NCBI GenBank assembly: GCA_050304135.1
Contig: JBNLDC010000018.1
Coordinates: 62,001-126,000 of the forward strand
DNA from: JAFGNB01 sp050304135
GTDB lineage: Bacteria; Fibrobacterota; Chitinivibrionia; Chitinivibrionales; Chitinispirillaceae
DNA: 64,000 nt
Direction: 5' to 3'
Shown: positions 1-9,270 of the stretch, one piece after another
Position numbering within the stretch: the first letter of the stretch is position 1
How the letters are laid out: each line of letters opens with the position of its first letter
The notes under the pieces: generated by a model
Seen by the model: only the letters and a program-made list of their open reading frames with translations
Database searches by the model: none
Told to the model about the DNA's origin: nothing
Program-made: the position numbers and the translations under genes

Positions 1-46
1 CACTTTTATGCAGACAATCACGCCACCGGTTGTGTAAGGCAGTGTA

Positions 47-880
47 ATGGCACTCCGGCTTGATCATGTTCCCGCTGCGGATATCGTTGAACAGGTAACA
101 CTTGATCTGTTTCCTGAACGCTCATTCAAAGAACTCTGCAGGGAATGTTCCGATGTTACCTTGACGGTTCATACGAATCCCCGTCTCAAAAAAAACTGGT
201 ACGTGAAGATTCATCGTGGAGAACCGGTCCGCGAGCTGCATATCCCGCACCTCCTCCTAAAAGCCCCGGAACCGGTGAAACAGGCAGTCGTCAGCTGGGC
301 GACACTTCCCAATCCCCGGCTCCCCCATCTTAAAAAAGAGGTCCGTACCCATCGACGCCATTATGAGGAACAGATCCGGTCATTCCTCAATGAACACTCC
401 CCTGCCTCTACCCGCCCCGAGCCGGTCCAGAAATGGCCTACGCAGGGCCGGCGCTACGATCTTCGTGAAGTGTTCGACACCCTCAACCACACCTGGTTCG
501 GCAACGCCTACCGCAGCCTCCTGCGATGGGGTTCTCCCGGTTCCCGCACCTCCTACGAGGCAACCCGAAAAGGCCTGGGAGAGGTACCGTATCACTGTAT
601 CACCATCGCCGGTATCTACAACCACCCGGATGTTCCCCGATTCGCGATTGAATCGATCATGTACCACGAAATGCTGCATATCCACATACCGCCGCGCCGT
701 GAAAACGGCCGGAATGTCATGCACGGACCTGATTTTAAAAAGCAGGAGAAGACATTTCCCCACTATGAGCAGTGGCGCCACTGGGAACACAATGTACTCC
801 CCCGGCTTTTCCACAAACGGTCACGCGGAAAAACACTGCAGCGGCTCGGCACCGCAGCCGCCAGGCTGCTGTTTCATTGA
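47..880 (+). CDS. SprT-like zinc metallopeptidase domain protein
   Basis: Protein of 277 residues. The C-terminal half carries a zinc-metallopeptidase motif HEMLH at residues 207-211, followed by a third likely zinc ligand, His226, in the segment MHGPDFKK. This arrangement (HExxH, then H-G-x-x-F) is that of SprT/Spartan-like domains. The first 120 residues are basic, not obviously related to SprT, and may contact nucleic acid or a partner; that is inference. No signal peptide or membrane segment is visible, so it is probably cytoplasmic. It lies 26 bp upstream of selD on the same strand, so the two may be cotranscribed, but nothing links them functionally. Bacterial SprT homologues are poorly characterised; eukaryotic Spartan cleaves DNA-protein crosslinks. 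Confident for the domain, not for a substrate. Confidence 0.8.
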   Translation: MALRLDHVPAADIVEQVTLDLFPERSFKELCRECSDVTLTVHTNPRLKKNWYVKIHRGEPVRELHIPHLLLKAPEPVKQAVVSWATLPNPRLPHLKKEVRTHRRHYEEQIRSFLNEHSPASTRPEPVQKWPTQGRRYDLREVFDTLNHTWFGNAYRSLLRWGSPGSRTSYEATRKGLGEVPYHCITIAGIYNHPDVPRFAIESIMYHEMLHIHIPPRRENGRNVMHGPDFKKQEKTFPHYEQWRHWEHNVLPRLFHKRSRGKTLQRLGTAAARLLFH

Positions 881-906
881 TCACCCGGAAGGAACCTCTC
901 TGCCGT

Positions 907-1947
907 ATGAAATTCGATCTTCTGTCAACAGTCACTTACGGAGGGTGCAGCGCAAAGATTCCGGCAAAGCAACTCGAAGCGGCGTTAGGTCACCTCACGC
1001 AACCGTACGACGAACGGCTTCTGGTTGATATCTCGACACACGACGACGCCGGTGTCTTTAAAATCAACAGCGAGACCGCCCTCATCCAGACCACCGATTT
1101 CTTTCCGCCGGTTTGCAGCGATCCGCGTACCTTCGGTAGAATCGCCGCCGCGAATTCTCTGAGTGATGTGTACGCCATGGGCGGCAGCGCACTCACGGCT
1201 TTGAACATTGTCTGTTTCCCATCAACAAAGATCCCCCTTGAAGTACTCGCCGAGATGCTTGCCGGTGGCCTTGAAAAAGTAACCGAAGCCGGAGCGGTGA
1301 TGGCAGGCGGTCACACGATTGATGATTTTCCTCCCAAGTACGGCCTTGCCGTCACCGGTGCGGTACATCCCGACCGGATCATCACCAATGCGGCAGCGCG
1401 CGCGGGCGACACCCTCATTCTCACCAAACCGCTCGGTGTCGGGGTGATCATTGCCGGAAAACGACTCGGTGAAGTGAATGACGCCGACTACGCCGGAGCA
1501 CTTGACTCCATGCAGCAGCTCAACAAGTTGGGTGCGGAAATCATGCAGCGTTACAATGTCCGCTGTGCTACCGATGTCACCGGGTTCGGTTTGTTGGGAC
1601 ACGCCATGAAAATGGCCGAAGCATCGGGAGCAACGTTCCGGTTTGCAAGCAGTGCGGTTCCTCTGCTCTCCGGCGCGTATGACCTGACGGATGGCGGCTG
1701 TATTCCCGGCGCCTGTTTCCGCAATCAGGAGTTCGTTGAGGAGCAGCTCACGGTGGCAAAGGGTGTTGATTACAACCGGAAAATGCTCATGCTCGACGCA
1801 CAGACCTCCGGAGGGCTGCTGATGTGTATTCCGGCAGGCGTGGATACCGGCAGCATCCTTGACGATCTGCACAAGGCCGGGCACCCGGCGGCAGCGGTTA
1901 TCGGAAGCGTGGTGAAGAAGGAAGCGGTGGCACTGGTGGTGGAGTGA
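907..1947 (+). CDS. selD: Selenide, water dikinase (selenophosphate synthase)
   Basis: Makes selenophosphate from selenide and ATP, the selenium donor for selenocysteine and for selenouridine in tRNA. I chose the ATG at 907, which gives a 346-residue protein beginning MKFDLLSTVTYGGCSAK; GGAAGG lies about 14 nt upstream. Cys14 and Lys17 correspond to the catalytic Cys17 and Lys20 of the E. coli enzyme, so this is the Cys form and not the Sec form. The AIRS-type fold follows, with the ATP/metal segments DDAGVFKI, QTTDFFPPV and GGHTIDD. Length is normal for the family. No selA, selB, selenocysteine tRNA or selU lies in the window, so the pathway it feeds here is not visible. Confidence 0.95.
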   Translation: MKFDLLSTVTYGGCSAKIPAKQLEAALGHLTQPYDERLLVDISTHDDAGVFKINSETALIQTTDFFPPVCSDPRTFGRIAAANSLSDVYAMGGSALTALNIVCFPSTKIPLEVLAEMLAGGLEKVTEAGAVMAGGHTIDDFPPKYGLAVTGAVHPDRIITNAAARAGDTLILTKPLGVGVIIAGKRLGEVNDADYAGALDSMQQLNKLGAEIMQRYNVRCATDVTGFGLLGHAMKMAEASGATFRFASSAVPLLSGAYDLTDGGCIPGACFRNQEFVEEQLTVAKGVDYNRKMLMLDAQTSGGLLMCIPAGVDTGSILDDLHKAGHPAAAVIGSVVKKEAVALVVE

Positions 1948-1976
1948 TGCGCATCGGCATTATCACCGCGCAAGTA

Positions 1977-3092
1977 TCATCTTAAAAGACTACCGGTACG
2001 CGCTGCCCATGCTTCGCAACCAGCGGGGTAATGCGAGGCAAGTCCATCGAAATAGGTTCGATGTTCCTTGTGTGCAACTCCGGTTTCATCACACAAACGA
2101 TCGATTATCCCTGCAATTTTACGGTAGTGGACGTGACAGACACCGGGAAAAGGGTGGTGCTCACGATGATAATTCAATCCCCCGGCAAACGAAGTGGTAA
2201 CCTGGTTCCACCGGTCGAAATCCACCGTTACCCGTACCTGATGAATTGCCCGGGGAGTCTCCATGGTGTCCGAGTTATTGATCGGGAGAGGAAAAACGGC
2301 ATCCTCGCAACAGTGAGGCAGCACGAATATCATGCTTAACGTCAATCCGGCGATACCGGTACTGATCAGGTAAAAAGGGACAACATGCCCGATGGGATGA
2401 AACAATAGTGGTATGACAAAAGCATAAGTAAAGAAAAGGATTTTCCCCAAAAGGAAAACGAGAAGATCCGGTCCCGCCGGACGGGGAATTCTATGATTGC
2501 CTAACCGCCCCCTGAAAAAACTGTAAAAGTCATCGAAGAACTGCCATTTCATCACCATCAATACATAGAATGCCCAGATGTACCAGTGTTGCCACCGGTG
2601 GAACCAGTAGCGCCGTGCGGCAGGTGCCATACGTGCAAGAATCCCGAAATTGATATCGGTATCGAACTGAAACACATTCGTAAAGGGATGATGAATCCGG
2701 TTATGCTTCCAGCGCCAGAAATAGGAACTGGCTCCGATGAAATCCACGGTCATGGCCATACCCCTGTTGATCCAGCGTCGTTTTGAAAAGGCGCCATGTG
2801 AACCGTCATGCTGAATATTTGTTCCTATCCCGACAAGTGCGAACCCCAGTAGCACCGAACCGGCAATTCCTTCCCACAGTTGATCTGCCTTCAGAACCAG
2901 AAACAGATAGACCGTGACATATACAATCCCTATAAAAAGGCCCTTGATATAAACCCCGGGAGTAGCGGTCCGGCTTTTTCCGCCGGCCTCGAAATATCGG
3001 TTCACTCTCTGATGCAGTTCAGATTCAAACGTTTTATTCTCATTGAATTTTAGTACTGGAAGGGATTGGGGATCGTTTGGCATATTCTGCAC
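1977..3092 (-). CDS. Membrane fatty-acid desaturase
   Basis: Diiron membrane desaturase of the acyl-lipid or acyl-CoA type, 371 residues. The three histidine boxes are present in order: HDGSH (95-99), HNRIHH (130-135) and HREHH (309-313). Hydrophobic segments flank them (about 50-90 and 210-260). There is no N-terminal cytochrome b5 domain, so a separate ferredoxin or cytochrome would supply electrons. The start is probably GTG at 3092: AGAGGA lies 8 nt upstream of it, while the ATG at 3083 would be 17 nt away. The family includes delta-5/delta-6 and linoleoyl-CoA-type enzymes; regiospecificity cannot be read from the sequence. It converges on selD with only 29 bp between the stops. Confidence 0.9.
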   Translation of the reverse strand: MQNMPNDPQSLPVLKFNENKTFESELHQRVNRYFEAGGKSRTATPGVYIKGLFIGIVYVTVYLFLVLKADQLWEGIAGSVLLGFALVGIGTNIQHDGSHGAFSKRRWINRGMAMTVDFIGASSYFWRWKHNRIHHPFTNVFQFDTDINFGILARMAPAARRYWFHRWQHWYIWAFYVLMVMKWQFFDDFYSFFRGRLGNHRIPRPAGPDLLVFLLGKILFFTYAFVIPLLFHPIGHVVPFYLISTGIAGLTLSMIFVLPHCCEDAVFPLPINNSDTMETPRAIHQVRVTVDFDRWNQVTTSFAGGLNYHREHHPFPGVCHVHYRKIAGIIDRLCDETGVAHKEHRTYFDGLASHYPAGCEAWAARTGSLLR

Positions 3093-3199
3093 GTTCCGTA
3101 TCCTCTCATGTCCGGTTTGATAAACCCGTTACCGGTAACAGGGGTAGTCGGTTACGCGATATCTTCTGAATTTTTCGCAAACTACCGGGACTCAGGCCT

Positions 3200-3439
3200 C
3201 TAAAGAATATTAAATTCTCTTTTTTTATCAGCCAGCCATTTGTTCATGGCTTCCGGGGATTGCATCAATTCCTTCATGGCGTTCATTGCAAGCAAATGGT
3301 CCGCATCGTTTTTTTCAAACATTTCCATGCCATGTATCCGGCTCATCTCGGCAATTTCCTCAAAGGTATCCGCATGGAACTCTTTTTCGCATGCTCCTCC
3401 GAGTTGTCTGCAGGTCATTGTTTTCACTGGGTGCCCCAT
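3200..3439 (-). CDS. DUF1059-family small protein
   Basis: A 79-residue acidic soluble protein with the segment TMTCRQLGGACEKEFHA near its start, followed by EEIAEMSRIHGMEMF. This matches my memory of the DUF1059 family, small proteins of unknown function with two conserved Cys near the N terminus (here Cys10 and Cys17). The ATG at 3439 is the first start. A GTG at 3427 would give the usual family beginning MKTMTC and has a GGGG stretch 6 nt upstream, so the true start may be there. It lies upstream of the desaturase gene on the same strand, about 107 bp away. No function can be assigned. Confidence 0.75.
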   Translation of the reverse strand: MGHPVKTMTCRQLGGACEKEFHADTFEEIAEMSRIHGMEMFEKNDADHLLAMNAMKELMQSPEAMNKWLADKKREFNIL

Positions 3440-3801
3440 TTCATTTAAAGGCAGATTGAAAGATAATTGCGGTTAGCCGGCTTTTTTAATTGTGAGTTTT
3501 CGAAACAGCTCGGTAACATTGTTGTATCCTGCCACCCGGGCTACCTTCCCGGAGGGCTTCATACCGGAAAATATATACGTATCAATCCCACGGTAAGGTA
3601 CTTCTTCCTCAACAGATAGAAACCCGGTTAGTAACGTTTTTTTTCAATACTCGGCTATCCGAAACCGATTGTTTCCTTTATCGGCTATTCGAACGGTAAC
3701 CGGTGGTATTTCCACTAAGTTTTAACCCTGTTTTCCTTGCCGATATTTTCTCATCACACTGCCTTTTCAGGATTTTTTCCCGGACACGGAAGATACCGAG
3801 T
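3440..3801. other. Intergenic region upstream of the GH5 gene
   Basis: About 360 bp between two divergent genes. The plus frame is open from 3703, but residues before the ATG at 3802 do not look coding and sit ahead of the signal peptide. On the minus strand one frame from 3715 to 3473 reads with a single in-frame TGA at 3644-3646 and ends in a plausible-looking but unrecognised peptide. A run of eight T lies at 3637-3644. I see no clear promoter. Confidence 0.4.
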
Positions 3802-5262
3802 ATGGTTCACCAGAAAAAGACATATCCAGATACCCTGTCAACTCTCAAATGGATTCTGTTTCAAGTAATCCTTATTATCGTTGCATCAAGTTCATTCGCC
3901 TCTTATCTTACCGCAAAAGGGTCAAAACTTTTTAACGACAAGGGTGAAGTGGTCCGCCTGACCGGGGCAAACTGGTTCGGCTTTGAAACCACCAATATGT
4001 TCCCCCACGGGCTCTGGGCCCGCGACTATCACGGAATCCTGAATCAGGTCGCTCAAATGGGCTTTAACTGCATCCGTATTCCCTACTGTAATGAGATGCT
4101 GCGCGACGATGCGAAACCCGATAAGCCGAATTTTTACGGAGCAGACCCCTTTTACCCGCGCGATAACACACTCTTCAATTATGAGCTCTGCGGACTCACC
4201 CCCCTGCAGATTCTTGACGAGATTATCCGGTATGCCGGGGTGCTCGGCCTTGCAGTTATCCTCGATAACCACTCCCGTGAACACGACGGATACATGAATG
4301 AACTGGTCTGGTATACCGATAAAATCACCGAGAAAATCTGGATTGACGACTGGGTGATGCTTGCTGAACGGTACAAAAACAATCCGACGGTAATCGGTTT
4401 TGATCTCGAAAACGAACCGCATGGAAAGACCGCGAGCGGCGGCGCCACCTGGGCGGCTGGAAACAGTGCCACCGACTGGAACAGTGCTGCGCAACGATGC
4501 GGCAACGCGATTCTGGCCGTTAATCCTGATGTGCTCATTATTATAGAGGGAGTAGAGCAGTTCGGTTCCACCATGTACTGGTGGGGTAGCAATATGCGTG
4601 GTGCCGGAAAGAATCCGATCAAACTGTCACATCCTGATAAATTAGTATACTCGCCGCATGAATATGGTCCTGAAGTACACCAGCAACCCTGGTTCTTCGA
4701 AAAGGGATTTCCGGATAACCTGACGAAAATATGGGATGATGCATTCGGATTCATTGCAAAGGAGGGAATCGCCCCCCTGCTCATCGGAGAATTCGGTATC
4801 AGTAACATGGAAAGCTACGAGAGGAAAGCGGGTGAGTGGTTCACGAAGTTTCTTGACTACATGAAAACACTCGGGATCTCCTGGACCTTCTGGGCACTCA
4901 ATCCCAACAGCGGCGACACGGGAGGTCTGCTCGACAACGACTGGGCATCTCCCGTTCAATGGAAACTCGATCAGGTCACGCCGCTCTGTGCACCACTGAT
5001 CAATGAACCGATTGCCGTACAAAAAACCTGGCGTCAACGAACCACTGCCGATCGTTTACCGCACCTTCGCGGCACAACCGTCGCCTTCGAAACCGAGCGG
5101 CGTTCCAGTACACAAATCACCCTGATAGACCTCACCGGAAAAACCGTTCGATCGGCTGCGGGAACCTCCATGTCACTTGTCGGTATCGCCGGTGGGGTTT
5201 ATACGATATATCTTACCGGCAAAAATATTCCTGCCCGGTCCGCCCGCATCTCACTCCCGTAG
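3802..5262 (+). CDS. Secreted GH5 endoglucanase-like glycoside hydrolase with C-terminal sorting-like tail
   Basis: Retaining beta-glycanase of the GH5 family, probably a cellulase or beta-1,4-glucanase. I chose the ATG at 3802 (GGAAGA 8 nt upstream), which places a signal peptide right at the N terminus (hydrophobic LKWILFQVILIIVASSS, ending near ASYL); the protein is then 486 residues. The TIM-barrel domain carries the acid/base Glu205 in DLENEPHG and the nucleophile Glu330 in LIGEFGIS. Other landmarks are GANWFGFET, NHSREHDG, SPHEYGPE and TFWALNPNSGDTGG. The last 80 residues form a separate beta-rich module ending in a GGVYTIYL strand, resembling a T9SS type A sorting domain. The next gene downstream, 177 bp away, is a secreted esterase. 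Exact glucan specificity is not determinable. Confidence 0.92.
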   Translation: MVHQKKTYPDTLSTLKWILFQVILIIVASSSFASYLTAKGSKLFNDKGEVVRLTGANWFGFETTNMFPHGLWARDYHGILNQVAQMGFNCIRIPYCNEMLRDDAKPDKPNFYGADPFYPRDNTLFNYELCGLTPLQILDEIIRYAGVLGLAVILDNHSREHDGYMNELVWYTDKITEKIWIDDWVMLAERYKNNPTVIGFDLENEPHGKTASGGATWAAGNSATDWNSAAQRCGNAILAVNPDVLIIIEGVEQFGSTMYWWGSNMRGAGKNPIKLSHPDKLVYSPHEYGPEVHQQPWFFEKGFPDNLTKIWDDAFGFIAKEGIAPLLIGEFGISNMESYERKAGEWFTKFLDYMKTLGISWTFWALNPNSGDTGGLLDNDWASPVQWKLDQVTPLCAPLINEPIAVQKTWRQRTTADRLPHLRGTTVAFETERRSSTQITLIDLTGKTVRSAAGTSMSLVGIAGGVYTIYLTGKNIPARSARISLP

Positions 5263-5439
5263 CGACAAGGTCTTCCCGTTCCGGGCTGTACACAAATTGT
5301 ATTCAAATATTTCCCTGAAATGTTTATTTTATCTGTAATATTTCCCGAAATTTAGTACTTTTAGTACAGATTCATTCTGCTACTGGAAATTAAAGGTGGA
5401 GAGGGTCTGCCGGCGAACTACTAACAGGGGGAGAACTGC

Positions 5440-7032
5440 ATGAAGGCACCGCGATCTCTAACCAGAGTTCAGTATTCTTCGATGTCGGGAAGGACGAGTG
5501 CTTCGGGAGTTTTCGAGAAAGTTATTTACTCGTCACTTATTTTCGGTCTTTTATTTGGTACATGGGACGCAGTCGCACAACGTGCCGCAGGTACCAATAA
5601 ACACTGGGTGGGAACCTGGGCGAGCGCACCCTATCGGGCAGAAACGAATACTCCTCCCTCACCGGGACTTTCAAACAATACCTTACGACAGATTGTCAGA
5701 GTTTCGATCGGCGGCGATACGGTACGGTTGAAATTTTCGAATATCACCTGCGGCTCGGCAGTTACGTTGAACAAAGTGAATATTGCCGTTTCTCCTGATG
5801 GAACAAAACCTGCTGTCGATGCCTCCACCATCACCGACGTTACATTCAACGGGAATGCAGATGTCACAATAGATCCGAAATCTGAAGTCTACTCGGATCC
5901 GGTCGCATTCGATCTGGATACGAGCATGCGCGTTTCAATCACCACGTATTACGGCCAGTGCAAGACATCTGCAGATATGACCTTTCATTACGGATCACGC
6001 ACCAATTCCTACATACTTACCGGCGATAAAACGACATCTGCAGATTTCGGCGGAGCAACGACAGTGGAACGCTGGTACACTATTTCCGCCATCGACGTTT
6101 TAGCGCCGAAATCGGCACTCTGCGTTGCGGCCATCGGGAACTCCATCACTGATGGAGCCTCGTTATCAGGCGGACTGCAGAATCGGTGGACCGACCGATT
6201 TTCCGAAGCACTCCTCGCAAATGAACCTACCAGAGAGGTGGGTGTTCTCAACCTTGCAATCGGGGCGACACTGGTAACATCTCCCGGAAACGGTGCTGAT
6301 GCCGGAGTTGTACGGTTTAAGCACGACATTCTCGGACAGGCAGGACTGCACTGGGTCATCATTTTTTACGGAGTAAACGATATTAATGCAGGGAAATCCG
6401 CCAATGATATTTTTAACGGAATCAAACAGATGACCAATGAAGCTCATGCAAAGGATACATCCATCAAGGTTTACGGTGGTACCATTACTCCGTTCAACGG
6501 ACATAGTTATTATTCCACCGCTCATGAAGAAGTCAGAAATCAGGTTAACGATCTGATACGTACCAGTACCGATCTGGATGGCTACATTGACTTCGCAAAA
6601 ACCATTGCAGATCCGAACGACCCCTCCAAAATAAAGCAGGAATACGCGCAGGGCGGCTGGAATGACTGGCTGCACCCTGGTCCGGCAGGACATGAAGCCA
6701 TGGGAAAATCCATCGCTCTCGATATGTTTACCCCCCCGCCGGTACATGTCAGCGGCAGAGCATCGGCAGAACGTTCCGTAAACCCGATTACGGCCATCCC
6801 GTTTTTCCACGGTTCCATGGTCGATTTTACATTACGGCAGACGTCGCATATATCGCTGAAAGTGTATACGTTGTCCGGCCGGGAGATTGCAGAGCTTGCA
6901 GGAAAGCAATTTACTGTGGGAATGCACAGGATACCCTTCGGCGATAAATTTCGCCCCAACGGCATGTACCTGTTTTTGCTCCGGGTGAATGATCATGCGG
7001 TGAGTGGAAAGGTACTATTTACAGGGGAATAA
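5440..7032 (+). CDS. Secreted SGNH/GDSL hydrolase (probable carbohydrate esterase) with sorting-like tail
   Basis: A 530-residue secreted esterase of the SGNH superfamily. The start at 5440 has GGGGGAG 6 nt upstream. A long N region precedes a hydrophobic core (VIYSSLIFGLLFG), with likely cleavage near DAVAQ. An N-terminal beta domain (about 50-220) begins WVGTWASAPY, typical of a group of SGNH hydrolases acting on plant or microbial polysaccharides. Catalytic blocks: GNSITDG with nucleophile Ser235, GVND with Asn313, and DWLH with Asp409 and His412. Residues from about 455 form a C-terminal beta module (LKVYTLSGREI, NGMYLFLLRV) like T9SS type A tails. It probably removes acetyl or similar esters from polysaccharide and would complement the upstream GH5. 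The substrate is inferred only from context. Confidence 0.9.
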   Translation: MKAPRSLTRVQYSSMSGRTSASGVFEKVIYSSLIFGLLFGTWDAVAQRAAGTNKHWVGTWASAPYRAETNTPPSPGLSNNTLRQIVRVSIGGDTVRLKFSNITCGSAVTLNKVNIAVSPDGTKPAVDASTITDVTFNGNADVTIDPKSEVYSDPVAFDLDTSMRVSITTYYGQCKTSADMTFHYGSRTNSYILTGDKTTSADFGGATTVERWYTISAIDVLAPKSALCVAAIGNSITDGASLSGGLQNRWTDRFSEALLANEPTREVGVLNLAIGATLVTSPGNGADAGVVRFKHDILGQAGLHWVIIFYGVNDINAGKSANDIFNGIKQMTNEAHAKDTSIKVYGGTITPFNGHSYYSTAHEEVRNQVNDLIRTSTDLDGYIDFAKTIADPNDPSKIKQEYAQGGWNDWLHPGPAGHEAMGKSIALDMFTPPPVHVSGRASAERSVNPITAIPFFHGSMVDFTLRQTSHISLKVYTLSGREIAELAGKQFTVGMHRIPFGDKFRPNGMYLFLLRVNDHAVSGKVLFTGE

Positions 7033-7082
7033 TTTCGGCACCACATCGTGGGTCTTCATATCTGCCTGTTCCGGAAATATTC

Positions 7083-7111
7083 TTGACACAGGTGTTATTT
7101 TATAGTATTTA
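7083..7111 (+). promoter_or_regulatory. Candidate sigma-70-type promoter for the lipoprotein gene
   Basis: A perfect TTGACA (7083-7088) is followed after 17 bp by TATTTA (7106-7111), about 100 bp upstream of the lipoprotein start. The -35 is consensus but the -10 is weak. The surroundings are AT-rich, and TATACA-like boxes nearby could serve instead. Confidence 0.35.
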
Positions 7112-7213
7112 CCAGTTAAATTATATACAATGCTTGTAATCACTATTGCCGGAGTGTAAATTTCCGATGCAATTATCCCTCTCTTACAATTTCAATCCGC
7201 CCGAGGAGGCTTT

Positions 7214-7783
7214 ATGAATCTGTCTGTCGCCCGTGGACTCTTATCCGCTGCCGCATTAGGTCTGATTATCAGTTCCTGCACATCACCCCTGCTGTACGAA
7301 ACAGATATTCCCGATTTCAGGGCACCGGCCGATAAGGCACTCTGCGTAATTATCCGTCCTACCGGTATGTACGGACAGTATGCACCGCTATGGCTGGACA
7401 AAAAGTGTGTCGGCGGCACAAGTGGCAATACCATTACCTCCTTTGAGGTTGACCCCGGATCACATCTCGTCCTGACGAAAGTCAATCTGATGTCAAAAAC
7501 AAAACTTAATTTTACCGCGGGAAAAGTGTACTACATCCTGATGGCAGCATACCCGATTCCGATGGTCGGTGTGGGGACTTCCCTTACCCCGATGCCGGGA
7601 TCGGAAGCGACAGAAAAAATCAAGCAGGAAACCGGCAGTGTCAAATACACCAAATTGAATCCGGAATATGATCATGAGGATCTTGACGACGATGACCTTC
7701 AGGAGGAACTCGAGGATTATCAGAAATGGGAAGCAAAAAATCCCGACAAAGCAAAAGTTGAAGCTGAGTACACTGGATATTGA
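7214..7783 (+). CDS. DUF2846-like lipoprotein
   Basis: A 189-residue lipoprotein. The N-terminal signal ends in a lipobox with ISSC, Cys22 being the acylation site. Residues 38-100 (ALCVIIRPTGMYG, PLWLDKKCVGG, FEVDPGSHLVL) follow the pattern of DUF2846 domains: a compact beta domain of unknown role in envelope lipoproteins. The tail is strongly acidic (EYDHEDLDDDDLQEELEDY) and then charged, probably disordered. A strong AGGAGG lies 4 nt upstream of the ATG. The gene is monocistronic: a candidate promoter precedes it and a strong terminator follows. The family match is from memory and moderate; the lipoprotein call is firm. Confidence 0.75.
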   Translation: MNLSVARGLLSAAALGLIISSCTSPLLYETDIPDFRAPADKALCVIIRPTGMYGQYAPLWLDKKCVGGTSGNTITSFEVDPGSHLVLTKVNLMSKTKLNFTAGKVYYILMAAYPIPMVGVGTSLTPMPGSEATEKIKQETGSVKYTKLNPEYDHEDLDDDDLQEELEDYQKWEAKNPDKAKVEAEYTGY

Positions 7784-7832
7784 TAGTGGATTTAAATTAT
7801 TGACAGTATAACAAGAAGTACAGCAAATTCAT

Positions 7833-7876
7833 GCTGTTTTCCCAGACCGTCAGGTCGAATGGAAAACAGCTTTTTT
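7833..7876 (+). terminator. Rho-independent terminator
   Basis: A perfect 10-bp stem, GCTGTTTTCC (7833-7842) with GGAAAACAGC (7861-7870), is followed by six T (7871-7876). The 18-nt loop contains a small inner hairpin, GACC/GGTC. It lies 50 bp after the DUF2846-like lipoprotein gene. Confidence 0.9.
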
Positions 7877-7958
7877 ATTATACCGATAGTAAAAACACTA
7901 CATCAGCAAACACTCTGTGTAAAGGGACTGGATTTGAGTTCGCCGATAAAACCACCGA

Positions 7959-8432
7959 TCACTGGTTATCAATGAGCGCCTGAAAGGATCGCCCGGCACT
8001 CGACACCAGCACCCCGACAAAGACATACCCGAAGAGCTGCATCCATAGAATCCCCTGAATCGCGAAGTTATAGTGCCAGTAACCGGTTTTTGCCATAAGT
8101 GTCTCCATCGGAAAGCCGATGGCCACAAAGAGCAGCACATCGAGTCCCTTCCGCATCCACCGGTTGTCAGTCCCTACCCATGCCAGAATTCGCTCTGAAA
8201 GTCCGAGCGCGATACCGGTGTAAACTCCCCACCCGATGATAATGATGAGCGGCACATCACGCCAGACCATGAATCCGAATTTATCGCTGTAGGTCCAGCA
8301 GAACTCGAAACAGATCTCGTTGTAAACACCGAATATAAGTCCGCCGATCAAATGACCGAAATGCCACTTTTTTCCGATATAACGTGCCAGTAAAATTCCA
8401 CCCGCTGAAATTAAATAGTATAAAACCGCCAC
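7959..8432 (-). CDS. Polytopic membrane protein of unknown function
   Basis: A membrane protein I do not recognise. The frame is open up to a GTG at 8471, but the GTG at 8432 has GAGGGG 6 nt upstream and starts immediately before the first hydrophobic segment (MAVLYYLISAGGILLARY), so I prefer it; the product is then 157 residues. About five hydrophobic segments are visible, with conserved-looking aromatic and acidic stretches such as YNEICFEFCWTYSDKFGF and TGYWHYNFAIQGILWMQL. It stands alone, divergent from thiE, and converges on the lipoprotein terminator. The acidic and aromatic residues within helices could suggest a transporter or carotenoid-biosynthesis-like fold, but I cannot support either. 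Confidence 0.7.
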   Translation of the reverse strand: MAVLYYLISAGGILLARYIGKKWHFGHLIGGLIFGVYNEICFEFCWTYSDKFGFMVWRDVPLIIIIGWGVYTGIALGLSERILAWVGTDNRWMRKGLDVLLFVAIGFPMETLMAKTGYWHYNFAIQGILWMQLFGYVFVGVLVSSAGRSFQALIDNQ

Positions 8433-8637
8433 GAGTCGCCCCCTCACTTTTGCACCGGTCCGAAAGCACACTCCGGCTCACCTCCGGCAAGTCATTGAAC
8501 ATTTAGCATCTGTGGAGTGTGGATAAAATATACACGCCGCAGGTCAGGTGGAAAACCGGGAGTTCCTCAGGAACGCACATGGTATATTTCAATGTAGAAT
8601 AACAAAAAACTTCCAGATTGTCCGAGAACGCTGTTTT

Positions 8638-9270
8638 ATGCCGGAACTACCTTTCCGATTCGGTTTCTATGCGATCCTTACCGATCCGCTTCGCGGCTAC
8701 GAGTACTGCACCAGAGTACTAGTCGATGCCGGCGTTGCCTTTGTGCAGCTGCGGATGAAGGACCGTTCTCCCGATGACATTCTTCCCGTTGCGGAGATGA
8801 TGCGCAACCTGACTTCGGGCAGTGCAACAAAATTCATTGTCAACGATTTTCCGGAAATTGCCCTGAAATGCGGTGCCGACGGCGTTCATATCGGACAGGA
8901 TGATATGCCGATCGAAACAGTCCGCCAAATTCTCGGACCCGAGGCAATCATCGGACTCTCCACCCACTCCCCCGAACAGACACAAACCGCCTGTGCACTC
9001 GCACCGGACTACATAGGTATCGGTCCGGTCTTCCCCACCCCCACTAAAAAGAATCCCGACCCTGTCATCGGAATCAACGGGATGAAAGCAATGCTCAGTG
9101 TGGCCACCGTACCTGCGGTAGTCATCGGCGGTATTGATTTTACCAATGTGCAGCAGGTACTCGATACCGGAGCCCCGAACTTCTGCATGGTACGACAGTT
9201 TACACAGTCGGAAAAACCGGAAGAAACTATTGCAGAAATACTCAAGCTCTCCAGCAGTAATGCCGGCTGA
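8638..9270 (+). CDS. thiE: Thiamine phosphate synthase
   Basis: Joins the HMP-pyrophosphate pyrimidine and the thiazole phosphate to make thiamine monophosphate. The open frame reaches back to 8548, but the ATG at 8638 gives 210 residues, the usual ThiE length, beginning MPELPFRFGFYAILTD. Family landmarks: QLRMKDRS, the pyrophosphate-binding VNDFPEIA and HIGQDDMP, IGLSTHSPEQ, the GPVFPTPTKKNPDP loop, and the VIGGI phosphate-binding strand. It stands alone; no other thiamine gene or TPP riboswitch is visible nearby. Confidence 0.9.
   Translation: MPELPFRFGFYAILTDPLRGYEYCTRVLVDAGVAFVQLRMKDRSPDDILPVAEMMRNLTSGSATKFIVNDFPEIALKCGADGVHIGQDDMPIETVRQILGPEAIIGLSTHSPEQTQTACALAPDYIGIGPVFPTPTKKNPDPVIGINGMKAMLSVATVPAVVIGGIDFTNVQQVLDTGAPNFCMVRQFTQSEKPEETIAEILKLSSSNAG

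Noticed and set aside
907..1947. selD as a selenoprotein with a TGA at the active site
   Set aside because: The active-site codon reads TGC (Cys14); there is no in-frame TGA.
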